Shown here: in pieces, positions 1 through 6,363 of the stretch | Layout of the letters: the number at the start of each line of letters is the position of its first letter | Position numbering within the stretch: position 1 is the stretch's first letter | Source: Treponema sp. | GTDB taxonomy: Bacteria; Spirochaetota; Spirochaetia; Treponematales; Breznakiellaceae | Direction: 5' to 3' | DNA: 7,406 bases | Assembly (NCBI GenBank): GCA_031270205.1 | Contig: JAISYA010000191.1 | Location: 1 to 7,406 of the forward strand | Made by a program: the position numbers and the translations under genes | Notes under the pieces: model-generated | Seen by the model: only the letters and a program-made list of their open reading frames with translations | The model's database searches: none | Told to the model about the DNA's origin: nothing

Positions 1-180
1 GGATCGACATAGGCTGTATTGAAAGGGATTAATCGCCCTCGCGGCAAGGCGGAACAGGGCGGGATCAGCGCAGGGAAAGGGATACCGCGGATACCAGCGC
101 CTGCGCGCGCGGCCTGTGGCGGGTGTTTCCCGCGCGGCCCGCGCTTATAGCGCCGCACAGTATGCCGCCCGCACCGTATG
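1..180. other. Unassigned GC-rich left edge, no gene recognised
   Basis: No convincing coding region, RNA gene or mobile element was found here. The stretch is GC-rich, with runs of CG dinucleotides around 101-145, a GATTAATC palindrome at 27-34 and a short imperfect tandem repeat of GGATACC (80-86 and 89-95). One minus-strand frame stays open to the left edge, but its predicted peptide is rich in Pro, Arg and Gly and has only a GTG as a possible start, so it looks like non-coding translation. A gene ending just left of the window cannot be excluded. Confidence 0.4.
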
Positions 181-188
181 TGCGAATC

Positions 189-237
189 AAAAAAAGCAAA
201 CGCCGATGCCCTGTGAACAGGCAGGGCATCGGCGTTT
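189..237 (-). terminator. Strong intrinsic terminator of the aroH operon
   Basis: Arms at 198-213 and 222-237 form a perfect 16-bp inverted repeat around an 8-nt loop. Reading leftward on the minus strand, the stem is followed two bases later by seven consecutive T (189-195 on the plus strand are A). It lies about 43 nt beyond the stop of the chorismate mutase gene, in the right place and direction to end that transcript. On the plus strand there is no comparable T run, so it should act in one direction. Confidence 0.93.
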
Positions 238-280
238 ACTCTGAGAACAATGCCTCATACAGGAAATCCGAATCCGGGGC

Positions 281-646
281 TCAGCGCCGGTCCGGGCGGA
301 GGACTTCGGCGCCGTTGCGGTAGACATGGCGGGGGATGGAGCCTTCGGGGAGGTAGCAGTGGATGAGGGCGCGGACGGTGCGGTCCAGTCCGCCCCGTGT
401 TTCGGCTTCCTGGACCGCGAACAGGGCCAGGTTCCCCGCTCTGCCGGATTGGCGCAGGGCCGCGGCGGGATTAAGCGCGTCAAGGTCTGCTGTTACCGAA
501 AAAACCAGGGAAACGATGTCCGCTTCCGCCAGGCTGTTTTGCGCAAGCAGCGCGTCGTAGAGCAGGACAACTTGTCCGCGGATCTCCTCCGCCTCGTTCA
601 GACATTGAGTTGCCCCCCGCAGGGCGTAAAGCCTTTTTTCATTCAT
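281..646 (-). CDS. aroH: Chorismate mutase, AroH type (monofunctional)
   Basis: 121 aa, close to the usual length of the trimeric AroH class (the B. subtilis enzyme is 127 aa). It would convert chorismate to prephenate, the branch point to phenylalanine and tyrosine, in the cytoplasm. By alignment from memory with B. subtilis AroH, the catalytic residues are kept: Arg10 (Arg7 there) in LRGAT, Arg65 (Arg63), Glu80 (Glu78) in QEAETRGGL, Arg92 (Arg90), Tyr109 (Tyr108) in RHVY and Arg117 (Arg116) in VLRPD. Two active-site positions differ: Phe57 is Asn59 and Cys75 is Ala77. The C-terminus ends soon after the RPD motif, so the tail is slightly shorter than in Bacillus. The ATG overlaps the stop of the upstream membrane-protein gene in an ATGA, with an AAGGGGAA Shine-Dalgarno-like stretch inside that gene, so translation is probably coupled. 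The family call is firm; activity is inferred. Confidence 0.93.
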   Translation of the reverse strand: MNEKRLYALRGATQCLNEAEEIRGQVVLLYDALLAQNSLAEADIVSLVFSVTADLDALNPAAALRQSGRAGNLALFAVQEAETRGGLDRTVRALIHCYLPEGSIPRHVYRNGAEVLRPDRR

Positions 647-1005
647 CCGTTTCCCCTTGCCGCGACCACAATAAACGAGTTGAAAACCACCAGGAGTACC
701 CCCAGGATTCCGGTTAAAATATAGAGGCCCATGCCCAGCAAATACCGGAAACGGGGCTTGCGGACCACAAGCCGGACGCTGAAACCCAGGGCGCAGATGG
801 AAAACACGGTCAGGAAAAGCGCCAGATACTGCATTATCCTGAGGAGCAAAAACTGAGTCTCATCGGGAAAACCCCGCTCCGGTATATTTCCCGCCATGTA
901 CAGTACGAACGCGCCGGCCGAGAGGGCAAAACTGATGAGCACGCCTCCCCGCAATGGCCACGGTACGCCCCGGAACCGCGTTTTTCGGCCGCTTACATTA
1001 TCCAT
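643..1005 (-). CDS. Small three-helix membrane protein, unknown function
   Basis: 120 aa from the ATG at 1005-1003, chosen because AGGA at 1012-1015 sits 6 nt upstream. An ATG at 1011 touches that site directly, and an ATG at 1104 would run back through the divergent promoter into the neighbouring gene. Three hydrophobic segments are visible at about residues 20-39, 52-78 and 88-115, separated by short polar or basic loops (IPERGFPDE, RKPRFRY). A short basic N-terminus precedes the first, which suggests an inner-membrane protein. I do not recognise the family and see no catalytic motif. The stop overlaps the aroH start in an ATGA, so the two are probably co-transcribed and translationally coupled. 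That pairing does not by itself assign a role in aromatic metabolism. Confidence 0.75.
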   Translation of the reverse strand: MDNVSGRKTRFRGVPWPLRGGVLISFALSAGAFVLYMAGNIPERGFPDETQFLLLRIMQYLALFLTVFSICALGFSVRLVVRKPRFRYLLGMGLYILTGILGVLLVVFNSFIVVAARGNG

Positions 1006-1035
1006 ATCCATTCCTGTTTTTTTAAAATATGATGG

Positions 1036-1064
1036 TTGCAAAATTAACCTTATCAGGGTATTAT
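1036..1064 (+). promoter_or_regulatory. Predicted sigma70-type promoter for the SPFH-like gene
   Basis: TTGCAA (1036-1041) and TATTAT (1059-1064) are separated by 17 bp in an AT-rich stretch between divergent genes. The expected start of transcription would be near 1070-1072, only about 4-6 nt before the ATG at 1076. No Shine-Dalgarno sequence is visible between them. A second match, TATAAT at 1062-1067, is closer to consensus but lies 20 bp from the same -35 box. No equally good promoter for the leftward gene pair was found, although it must start in the same interval. Confidence 0.5.
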
Positions 1065-1075
1065 AATAATACGCG

Positions 1076-1888
1076 ATGAAAAAGTTTTTTATCACCCTGT
1101 TCATCCTTATAATTCTCGGCGGCCTTGCCTTCTTTTTCGGCTGGGTCCAGTTGCAGGTTCCCCCCGGCGCTTACGGGATTGTACGCTCAAAAACCCACGG
1201 CGTCGATCCCCGCATGATCCGTTCAGGGGAATTCCGCTGGCTCTGGTACGCCCTGATCCCCACAAACGTGGAGGTCGTGGTGTTCCGCGCTGAACCGGTC
1301 CGCCACAGCGTCAGCGGGGGAAACACCCTGCCGTCGGGGAACACGTATGCGTCTTTCGCGGGCGTCGCCGCAGACTTCTCCTGGGAGTTCAAGGCTTCCC
1401 TGTCCTTTACGGTAAACCCCGACGCTCTGGTCACTCTGGTCTCTGATAATAATATCGGCAGCCAGGATGAATTGGATACCTACGAACAGGGAATCGCCGA
1501 AAAAATGGGGGCTTTTATCCTGCGCCGCCTTAGTTCCGGGGATGCGGACGCCCGGCAAATGGAGGAAACGCTCAAAACCGGCTCCAGCCCGGAACTGGAG
1601 CGGGAGCTTGCGGGGCAATTCCCCGGCCTGGACGATATTTCCTGTCTGGTGAGCGCGGCGAAATTCCCCGATTTTGCCCTTTACAACGAGGTCCGGGGCC
1701 TTTATGAGGATTTTATCGCCGGACAGCGGGAATACGCGTCTTCCGCCCTTCTGCAAAAGGCGGAAAGCCGGATTGACAGCCGGCTGCGCTTTGACGAACT
1801 GGAACAATACGGGGCCTTGCTCACCAAATACCCTGTTTTGCTTGATTACCTCGCCCTTGAGCGGGGAATCAGCCGCAATGCAGAGTAA
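1076..1888 (+). CDS. Membrane-anchored SPFH/band-7-like protein
   Basis: 270 aa. A lysine-led N-terminus and one hydrophobic helix (about residues 4-23) form a signal anchor without a clear cleavage site. Next comes a region resembling the start of SPFH/band-7 (prohibitin/stomatin-like) domains: VPPGAYGIVRSKTHGV at 28-43, then GEFRW and LIPTN (51-64). A mixed beta segment at 95-120 (FSWEFKASLSFTV) and a helical C-terminal half rich in Glu, Arg and Leu (about 130-270) follow. Such proteins usually form oligomeric membrane scaffolds or modulate proteases. Here the function is not known and the family call rests on motif resemblance only. No Shine-Dalgarno is visible before the ATG. The gene stands alone: 70 bp after a divergent pair and 110 bp before the beta-barrel gene, with no obvious terminator between, so some read-through into the next operon is possible. 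Confidence 0.75.
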   Translation: MKKFFITLFILIILGGLAFFFGWVQLQVPPGAYGIVRSKTHGVDPRMIRSGEFRWLWYALIPTNVEVVVFRAEPVRHSVSGGNTLPSGNTYASFAGVAADFSWEFKASLSFTVNPDALVTLVSDNNIGSQDELDTYEQGIAEKMGAFILRRLSSGDADARQMEETLKTGSSPELERELAGQFPGLDDISCLVSAAKFPDFALYNEVRGLYEDFIAGQREYASSALLQKAESRIDSRLRFDELEQYGALLTKYPVLLDYLALERGISRNAE

Positions 1889-1954
1889 CTATAGGGCTTT
1901 GCGCTTGTTGTTACCGTAGGAACCGAACCGGAAGTTTTGAGGTTTCATGTACCA

Positions 1955-1978
1955 ACCCGCGTGTACACTGTTGCGGGT
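1955..1978. promoter_or_regulatory. Inverted repeat upstream of beta-barrel gene (hairpin or operator)
   Basis: ACCCGC (1955-1960) and GCGGGT (1973-1978) form a 6-bp inverted repeat around 12 nt. The start of the loop is itself the perfect palindrome GTGTACAC (1961-1968). The structure ends 8 nt before the AGGAG ribosome binding site of the barrel gene. It has no T run, so it is not an intrinsic terminator. It may be an operator or a 5'-UTR hairpin affecting translation. The role is inferred from position only. Confidence 0.35.
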
Positions 1979-1998
1979 AAATTATTAGGAGTATGCGT

Positions 1999-2622
1999 AT
2001 GCGAAAGGTGTGGGCCTTTTTACCGGTATTGTTGTTGGGTTTGGGAAGTCTGGAAGGAACGCTCCACGCGCAGGAGGACCAGCCCGGAGATATTGAATCC
2101 GAGTGGGATATTTACGCGCCCGAGTTCTATTCGCGGGGGGATCAGACCTTTATCATCTCCATGGGGCTGATTTTTCCTACTGTTTTTTTCCATCAGGGCG
2201 AGGTAATCGAACATAATTTTAGCCCTCCCCTGGGCGGTACCGGTACGCTGGCGTACAACTACTATCTTGACTCCAATATCAGCATGGGGGGGGAAATCGG
2301 CGGTATGTTTAACTACACCGTGGCGGAAAGTACGGTTTTTATTATTCCCATAGGATTTCGCGTGGGCTACCAGTTTATATTCCACCGTTTTGAAATTCCC
2401 CTTACGGTAACGGCGGGTTTTGCCCCCCAGCGCTACCTTGATATGGGATATTTGGGCTTTTTCGCGAAAGCGGGCGCCTCGCTGTATTACCGGTTTAACC
2501 CCGACTGGTCCTTCGGCGTGAACGCCAACTGGGGCTGGTTCCCGCAGTGGACCAAAGACCCCGAAAATGATGTTGACGGAAATATCGCGGATGTCACTAT
2601 TGCCGTCCGTTATCATTTTTAA
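1999..2622 (+). CDS. Exported small outer-membrane beta-barrel-like protein
   Basis: 207 aa from the ATG at 1999, preferred over the in-frame ATG at 1993 because AGGAG (1987-1991) is 7 nt from the former and only 1 nt from the latter. A signal peptide is visible: MRK, a hydrophobic core (about residues 4-19), and a likely cleavage after Ala24 in TLHA-QED. The mature part (about 183 aa) has alternating hydrophobic and polar strands rich in Gly, Tyr and Phe (for example FIISMGLIFPTVFF and FRVGYQFIF) and ends in VRYHF. A terminal aromatic residue is the classic BAM-recognition feature of outer-membrane barrels. Size and pattern fit an eight-stranded barrel of the OmpW/OmpA-like or small treponemal class. 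No precise family or transport substrate is recognised. The lipoprotein gene follows after 12 nt, so both probably share one envelope-directed transcript. Confidence 0.75.
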   Translation: MRKVWAFLPVLLLGLGSLEGTLHAQEDQPGDIESEWDIYAPEFYSRGDQTFIISMGLIFPTVFFHQGEVIEHNFSPPLGGTGTLAYNYYLDSNISMGGEIGGMFNYTVAESTVFIIPIGFRVGYQFIFHRFEIPLTVTAGFAPQRYLDMGYLGFFAKAGASLYYRFNPDWSFGVNANWGWFPQWTKDPENDVDGNIADVTIAVRYHF

Positions 2623-2634
2623 GTGGAGATTACA

Positions 2635-3723
2635 ATGGGACTCAACAAATTATTAAAGCCGGCTTTTTTATTCCTTATCCTGGCGCTGTTCGCGCTGGGG
2701 GCCTGTAACCAGGACCCTATTTTTCATGAAATCTCCCAGGCGACCAAGCCGCTGGAGGCCCGGATTAAAGGAACCCCCACGAATATGGTGGTGTTTACCC
2801 GCGGCGGGCGACAGGCTCTCTATGTGGCTTCCGGTTCTTCCCTCTATGGCTATACCGGGACGGGCTGGGATAAGGACCCATACAAGATATCCAATCCGGG
2901 GGGGGGTATCCGCGGCCTCGCGGCCACCTCCGCTTACCTCTACGCTTTAACGGATTCTGGCTTGAAACGAATCAGTACGGCCGGAACAAGCTGGGAGTCA
3001 ATAGCTGAGAGTTCTTTGGTGAAAGTTTGCGCCGCGGGGAATAAGGTCTTTGTGGGGAAAAGAAATGGCGATCAATACAGTATTTTATATCTGGATGAAG
3101 GGAATTTTTCCCTGCACTCTCTGCAGTCAGACACCGGCGAACTCACCGGAGTCGCTTTTAACGGGCAAGATTACTATTTAAGTACTAAAAAGCGAATTTA
3201 CAAGGTAACGGGTACGAACGCGGTGAGTTCTTTCGGTAATGCGGAATTCATGGGGATAATCAGTCTGGAAAACGGACCGCCGTCGGCAATTGTGGCAATA
3301 GAGCGGGAAGGAACCCTCTATTGGGTAAACGACGGTGGTGTTACAAGCGCATCCAAAGACGTGGGCAGCTACGCCAGCGGCGCCCTTGCCCTTTGGCAAG
3401 GCGCCACGCAGCTTCTCCTCGCGGGACACCTGGCAAATCTGAGCTACTCAAGCAGTACAGGCTACACCTATGGTTACAAGGACCTGGTACTGAGCAACGG
3501 GACGATAAGCGGCGATTTCAAGGAGCCGGGAACCAATCCTACCAGTATGCATACCGGCGGTAATTACACGTCTTCCATCGGAAAATATCCGGTTAATCAT
3601 CTTTTCCAGGCTCCGGCAGCCGTTGATTCCGCAAGGACTCTTTTCGCCTCAACCCAAAATCAGGGTCTGTGGTCGTACCGCAACCGCTCGTCCGGGGGAT
3701 GGCAGTGGAACGCGGAAGAATGA
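2635..3723 (+). CDS. Lipoprotein with propeller-like repeats, unknown function
   Basis: 362 aa from the ATG at 2635. GGAG (2625-2628) is 6 nt upstream, which makes this a better start than the GTG at 2623 that overlaps the ribosome binding site. The N-terminus is a lipoprotein signal: basic start, hydrophobic core, and lipobox LGAC with the lipidated Cys24. The body shows loosely repeated beta segments with Tyr/Trp-rich turns, such as ALYVASGSSLYGYTGTGW (61-78), YLYALTDSGLKRI (101-113), DYYLSTKKRIYKV (179-191) and TLFASTQNQGLWSYRNRSSG (336-355). The spacing suggests a beta-propeller fold, but no WD40, kelch or PQQ signature is clear. The protein ends in WQWNAEE. It lies between the barrel gene and rarA with 12-nt and 3-nt gaps. 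Surface or periplasmic location is inferred from the lipobox. Partner and ligand are unknown. Confidence 0.8.
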   Translation: MGLNKLLKPAFLFLILALFALGACNQDPIFHEISQATKPLEARIKGTPTNMVVFTRGGRQALYVASGSSLYGYTGTGWDKDPYKISNPGGGIRGLAATSAYLYALTDSGLKRISTAGTSWESIAESSLVKVCAAGNKVFVGKRNGDQYSILYLDEGNFSLHSLQSDTGELTGVAFNGQDYYLSTKKRIYKVTGTNAVSSFGNAEFMGIISLENGPPSAIVAIEREGTLYWVNDGGVTSASKDVGSYASGALALWQGATQLLLAGHLANLSYSSSTGYTYGYKDLVLSNGTISGDFKEPGTNPTSMHTGGNYTSSIGKYPVNHLFQAPAAVDSARTLFASTQNQGLWSYRNRSSGGWQWNAEE

Positions 3724-3726
3724 TTC

Positions 3727-6018
3727 GTGGATGAGCTTTTCGCGGCAAAAAATTCCCCCGGACCGGGAAGCGGTAAAACCACCGCCGGGCAAAGCCCGCT
3801 CGCCGATCGGATGCGGCCCCGCGCCCTCGAAGATATCATCGGCCAGGATCACATTGTAGGCCCCGGCAGGCTGCTCCGCAGGGCAATTCAGGCGGACCGG
3901 CTTTCCTCGGTTATTTTCTACGGCCCGCCGGGCACGGGTAAAACAAGCCTCGCCAGAGTCATCGCCAATACCACGAGGGCTGCCTTTGAAAGCCTCAACG
4001 CGGTGCTTTCCGGCGTCAGGGATATCCGCGAGGCCATTGACCGCGCCGACGAGCGTTTCAGGCTTTACGGCAAGCGGACGATTCTCTTTGTGGACGAGGT
4101 ACACCGCTGGAATAAGGCCCAGCAGGACGCCCTGCTCCCCTGGGTGGAAAACGGCACGGTAATTCTCGTGGGCGCAACAACGGAAAATCCCTTTTTCGAG
4201 GTAAACCGCGCCCTGGTCAGCCGCAGCCGCGTGTTTCAGCTCAAGTCTCTGTGTTCCGATGACCTCATGGAAACCGCCCGCCGGGCCGCCGCCGACCCCG
4301 AGCGGGGCTACGGAAACTGGCAGCTGCGTTTTGGGGAAGGCGCTCTGGAACACCTCGTGGAAGTGGCCGGCGGCGACGCCCGCAGCCTCCTCAACGCCCT
4401 CGAACTGGCCGTTGAAACCAGCCCGCCTTCCTGGCCGCCGCCGGCCGGAGAGGAAATATTCGTTTCCATGGAAGCCGCCGAGGAGAGCATACAGCGCCGG
4501 GCCGTGCTTTACGACCGGGACGGCGACTACCACTTTGACACAATCAGCGCCTTTATCAAAAGCGTGCGGGGCAGTGATCCGGACGCGGCCCTGTACTGGC
4601 TGGCCAAAATGGTCCGGGCCGGGGAAGATCCCAGCTTTATTTTTCGCCGGATGATCATCCTCGCCAGCGAGGATGTGGGACTTGCCGACCCGCATGCCCT
4701 TTCGGTCGTTGTTTCCTGCGCCGGGGCCTTTGACCGTATCGGCTTTCCCGAAGGGAATTTTCCCCTGGCCCATGCATGCCTGTACCTTGCCACTGCGCCC
4801 AAGTCCAATACCGCCATGGCGTTTTTTGACGCGCTGAAAGAAGTTGACCGGGAAGATGCCGAAGTGCCCAACCACCTGCGCGACGCCGGCAGGGACGCCG
4901 AAAGTTTCGGCCACGGTGAGGGTTACGTGTACCCCCACGCGTTTCGGAATCACTGGGCCGCCCAGCAGTACCTTCCCACGGCCCTGCGGGGCAGGACTTT
5001 TTACATTCCGTCGGTTGTGGGTTATGAAGGAAATATCCGCGAGGAAGTGCTGAAGAAGCGGGAGCTTCAGGCGGCGATTGTCCTGGGCGACGGGGCGGAC
5101 GTTGCTAACGGCGAACTCCTCACCTGGTCCGCGGCGGCCAGGGGACGGGAAGGCTGGTTCAAGCGGCTGGAATCGGGCCGCGGGGGCCTGCTCCTCTCCG
5201 ACCGTGACGCGATTTTCCGTCTGGCTTCCCCTGCCCGCCACGCCCGCCTGCTTATTCCCCTTGCGAACGACGGACTGCTCCTCTGGGAAGGCTTGCGCCG
5301 CTGCCCTGAGGGACTCGTTTCCGCTCTGGTAAACGGCGATACGGCCCGTGAAGCGCTGCTCCGCTACGCCGTTACCCTGGATGAAATTGAAAAGCCTGAA
5401 ATCGCCGTGCTGGAAAGCGAAGTGCTTCCTTCGGCGGAGCAGGCCGCCGAATGCTTTTCAAGCCCCCAATTCGACCACATCCTGCTCCGTGAGCCGTGGA
5501 AGCGGGGTTTCCAAAACAACAGCCCGCAGGAGGCGTTTTTCCGCCTTGCCGCGCTTGCCGGGCCGCTCATTGCGCCCGGCGGCAGCCTCTGCCTCCTCTG
5601 TTCCCCTCCCTGTCTGGGAGAGCGTATCTCCCGGATTTTACTGGAAGAATGTGAAGCCTCCGGGGAACTCGCCTCGGAAATACACCGCGCCGAAGAGCTG
5701 TTTTTCTCCGCCGCCGCGGACGGCTCAAGCGCCGATCCTTGGACATGGAACGCCGATACGCTCAAAAATGCCCTTGAAGAGGGGGGATTCACCGCGCGCT
5801 TTGACTTGCTTGAGCAAAAAGAGGAACGCCTTATCACCGAACGGGACCTTGCCGCGTGGTTTGACCGGAAGCATTCCCGCTGGGGGGCGTTTATCAGCAA
5901 ACAGATGAGAAAAGACGATTTTTCCAATGCCGAAGAACTTTTACGCCGCCGGATTCAGAAGGGACCGCTCATCTGGAAATGGAAGAGCGTTCTTTTACAG
6001 GCCGGGGTAAACGCATAG
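3727..6018 (+). CDS. rarA: RarA/MgsA AAA+ ATPase fused to methyltransferase-like domain
   Basis: 763 aa, whereas ordinary RarA is about 430-450 aa. Residues about 25-440 are RarA: PLADRMRP entry motif, Walker A GPPGTGKT (66-73), Walker B with DEVHR (123-127), sensor 1 GATTENP (149-155), arginine-finger segment SRSRVF (165-170), then the clamp-loader-like helical lid and tetramerisation region with EDVGLADP (315-322). RarA acts at stalled replication forks with SSB and recombination proteins. The remaining ~320 residues resemble the C-terminal domain of the known 'RarA/unknown domain fusion' family described in cyanobacteria and others. The pattern is a Rossmann methyltransferase fold (507-530, FDHILLREPW at 582-591, LIAPGGSLCLL at 614-624), but the glycine-rich SAM motif I is replaced by LIPLANDGLL. 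The start is GTG: GGAAG (3714-3718) is 8 nt upstream, and no in-frame ATG occurs until Met29. The gene starts 3 nt after the lipoprotein stop, and no clear terminator follows it. Confidence 0.93.
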   Translation: MDELFAAKNSPGPGSGKTTAGQSPLADRMRPRALEDIIGQDHIVGPGRLLRRAIQADRLSSVIFYGPPGTGKTSLARVIANTTRAAFESLNAVLSGVRDIREAIDRADERFRLYGKRTILFVDEVHRWNKAQQDALLPWVENGTVILVGATTENPFFEVNRALVSRSRVFQLKSLCSDDLMETARRAAADPERGYGNWQLRFGEGALEHLVEVAGGDARSLLNALELAVETSPPSWPPPAGEEIFVSMEAAEESIQRRAVLYDRDGDYHFDTISAFIKSVRGSDPDAALYWLAKMVRAGEDPSFIFRRMIILASEDVGLADPHALSVVVSCAGAFDRIGFPEGNFPLAHACLYLATAPKSNTAMAFFDALKEVDREDAEVPNHLRDAGRDAESFGHGEGYVYPHAFRNHWAAQQYLPTALRGRTFYIPSVVGYEGNIREEVLKKRELQAAIVLGDGADVANGELLTWSAAARGREGWFKRLESGRGGLLLSDRDAIFRLASPARHARLLIPLANDGLLLWEGLRRCPEGLVSALVNGDTAREALLRYAVTLDEIEKPEIAVLESEVLPSAEQAAECFSSPQFDHILLREPWKRGFQNNSPQEAFFRLAALAGPLIAPGGSLCLLCSPPCLGERISRILLEECEASGELASEIHRAEELFFSAAADGSSADPWTWNADTLKNALEEGGFTARFDLLEQKEERLITERDLAAWFDRKHSRWGAFISKQMRKDDFSNAEELLRRRIQKGPLIWKWKSVLLQAGVNA

Positions 6019-6070
6019 AAATATAAAGGCATGAAGATTTTTGTTTTTGTTCCCGGCTCGTACTTGTTAT

Positions 6071-6250
6071 CATTCCTGAAACGCAATCATCTATTGTTCT
6101 TTTACAGTCTTCAAATGTCCTGTGGTAGGCCGCGTTAAGCGCTTTTGCTTTCACCAGTTTCCAAAAACGCTCTATCAGGTTCAGATTCGGGGAATACGGC
6201 GGGAGGAATATCAGCCGGTGGTGTGAGAGGATATCTGCCCAACTAATGGG
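6071..6250 (-). pseudogene. IS630-family transposase remnant (C-terminal DDE part)
   Basis: On the minus strand the sequence encodes LIFLPPYSPNLNLIERFWKL followed by VKAKALNAAYHRTFEDCKRTI. This is the hallmark C-terminal segment of IS630/Tc1-like DDE transposases, and the Glu of IERFW (codon at 6170-6172) corresponds to the third catalytic acid. Upstream (6251-6300) the frame hits a stop and shows neither the second catalytic Asp motif nor a start, so the N-terminal two thirds are gone. Downstream of about 6071 the frame continues into unrelated residues, antisense to the end of rarA, so the natural C-terminus is also lost. It is therefore an inactive relic. No terminal inverted repeats or TA duplication could be identified with confidence. 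The rest of the 6019-6363 interval shows no gene. Confidence 0.85.
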
Positions 6251-6363
6251 CAGCCTCCTGCTCGATCCAGCGGCTATGCCGGTGCTAAATGACTGTCATT
6301 ATGCTATCTGTATAAGACAGAACACCAGCGCTTCCGTCGTGCGCTACGGGCCGGGCGGCGTAT

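Noticed and set aside
80..95. A tandem GGATACC repeat
   Set aside because: There are only two short copies in GC-rich sequence, with no sign of an array, CRISPR or iteron set.
1..144. A leftward frame open to the left edge
   Set aside because: Its composition is Pro/Arg/Gly heavy, its only start is a GTG, and no ribosome binding site or motif is seen. Sequence to the left would be needed.
1024..1056. Possible leftward promoter for the membrane protein/aroH pair
   Set aside because: AT-rich -10-like hexamers exist, but none pairs with a reasonable -35 box at 16-18 bp, so no specific site is claimed.
1223..1807. A 194-codon minus-strand frame opposite the SPFH-like gene
   Set aside because: It is antisense to a gene with a clear membrane anchor and domain, and has no ribosome binding site or family resemblance.
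2020..2616. A 198-codon minus-strand frame opposite the beta-barrel gene
   Set aside because: The plus-strand frame has a signal peptide, ribosome binding site and terminal Phe. The antisense peptide shows no domain.
3649..5241. A 530-codon open frame on the minus strand opposite rarA
   Set aside because: It lies fully antisense to a strongly conserved gene. Its peptide is Gly, Val and Pro rich without recognisable motifs, as expected from the GC-biased third positions of rarA.
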